A DNA stretch of 14,236 nt from positions 1 through 14,236 of the forward strand of contig JAJDUT010000016.1 of the NCBI GenBank assembly GCA_022826515.1, written 5' to 3'. This DNA comes from Candidatus Latescibacterota bacterium. Its GTDB lineage: Bacteria > Latescibacterota > UBA2968 > UBA8231. This document shows, piece after piece, positions 14,005 through 14,236 of the stretch (within the stretch, counting starts at the first letter, position 1; each line of letters starts with the position of its first letter). The notes beneath the pieces were generated by a model. It had not been told where the DNA came from. It saw only the letters and a program-made list of their open reading frames with translations, and ran no database searches. A program made the translations under genes and the position numbers.

Positions 14005-14236
14005 ATGGCCGAAATCGACATCGTTTCCAAGCACCTGATCCAAACCTACCCGGCTGACTTCGCCCGCTTCGCCCTCCAGCGCGACGACATCGAAAACGTC
14101 GAAGTGCTGGACACTGAGCAACCCACGGTCCGCCGCCCCGACAGCCTCCTCCGCGTGTGCATCGGCGGCGAGGACGCCTTAGTCCACCACGAGTTTCAAA
14201 CCACCGACCACCCGGCTATGGCCCGCCGCATGGCCG
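14005..14236 (+). CDS. Rpn-like PD-(D/E)XK nuclease family protein, N-terminal part
   Basis: The gene runs off the right edge; 77 residues are visible. The N-terminus (DIVSKHLIQTYPADFARFAL) and the following pattern, Asp46 in RRPDSLLRV and Glu63-X-Gln65 in VHHEFQT, match the Rpn / YhgA-like group. These are PD-(D/E)XK nuclease-fold proteins formerly called putative transposases and implicated in RecA-independent recombination or phage defence in E. coli. The ATG at 14005 has AAGG (13993-13996) 8 nt upstream; an ATG at 13998 is in another frame. Expression appears to depend on the sigma-54 promoter just upstream, which would be unusual for this family. Whether the full protein is intact cannot be judged here. 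Confidence 0.72.
   Translation, partial: MAEIDIVSKHLIQTYPADFARFALQRDDIENVEVLDTEQPTVRRPDSLLRVCIGGEDALVHHEFQTTDHPAMARRMA

Noticed and set aside
13795..14121. 108-codon minus-strand frame over the sigma-54 promoter and the nuclease start
   Set aside because: It overlaps a recognisable nuclease N-terminus and promoter, has no ribosome site and resembles no family I know.

Overview
The window is a dense bacterial stretch with ten protein-coding genes, the last one cut by the window edge. No rRNA, tRNA or CRISPR array was seen. Several features point to an environmental, uncultured-type lineage: GC-rich coding DNA, repeated use of sugar-acid and phytanoyl-CoA-dioxygenase families, a DUF6785/DUF6784-type membrane protein and an Rpn-like nuclease. 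Candidatus Latescibacterota, Poribacteria or another FCB/PVC-like group would fit, but this is an impression from gene content and not a phylogenetic result.

Left part (1-5750): a NodB-type polysaccharide deacetylase (+) faces, tail to tail across 3 bp, a three-gene minus-strand operon. In transcription order the operon is an HpcH/HpaI aldolase, a mannonate dehydratase-like protein and a TIM-barrel sugar isomerase/epimerase. Divergent from the operon is a phytanoyl-CoA dioxygenase-like protein fused to C-terminal HEAT-like repeats. Together these suggest catabolism of an oligosaccharide-derived acid sugar. One reading is uronate to mannonate to 2-keto-3-deoxygluconate, then aldol cleavage without phosphorylation; the substrates are inferred.

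Middle (5751-6582): a compact, visibly more A/T-rich Phd-like antitoxin plus PIN toxin module, with an 11-bp palindrome upstream that could be its operator.

Right part (6675-13484, minus strand): a large membrane protein joins a degenerate M28-peptidase-like extracytoplasmic domain to an FtsX/MacB-type permease core. It is preceded by an 83-residue coiled-coil/membrane-anchor protein that has its own good promoter and overlaps or abuts the big gene. Upstream lies a polytopic DUF6785/DUF6784 membrane protein. No ATPase partner for the permease is present.

Right edge (13485-14236): a 520-bp intergenic region holds a REP/BIME-like long imperfect palindrome, a GTAAC/GTTAC dyad and a textbook sigma-54 (-24/-12) promoter. 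The promoter sits 31 bp ahead of the start of a truncated Rpn/PD-(D/E)XK nuclease-like gene. The points most worth a second look are the sigma-54 promoter, the pseudo-peptidase/permease fusion with its small partner, the dioxygenase-HEAT fusion and the acid-sugar operon.
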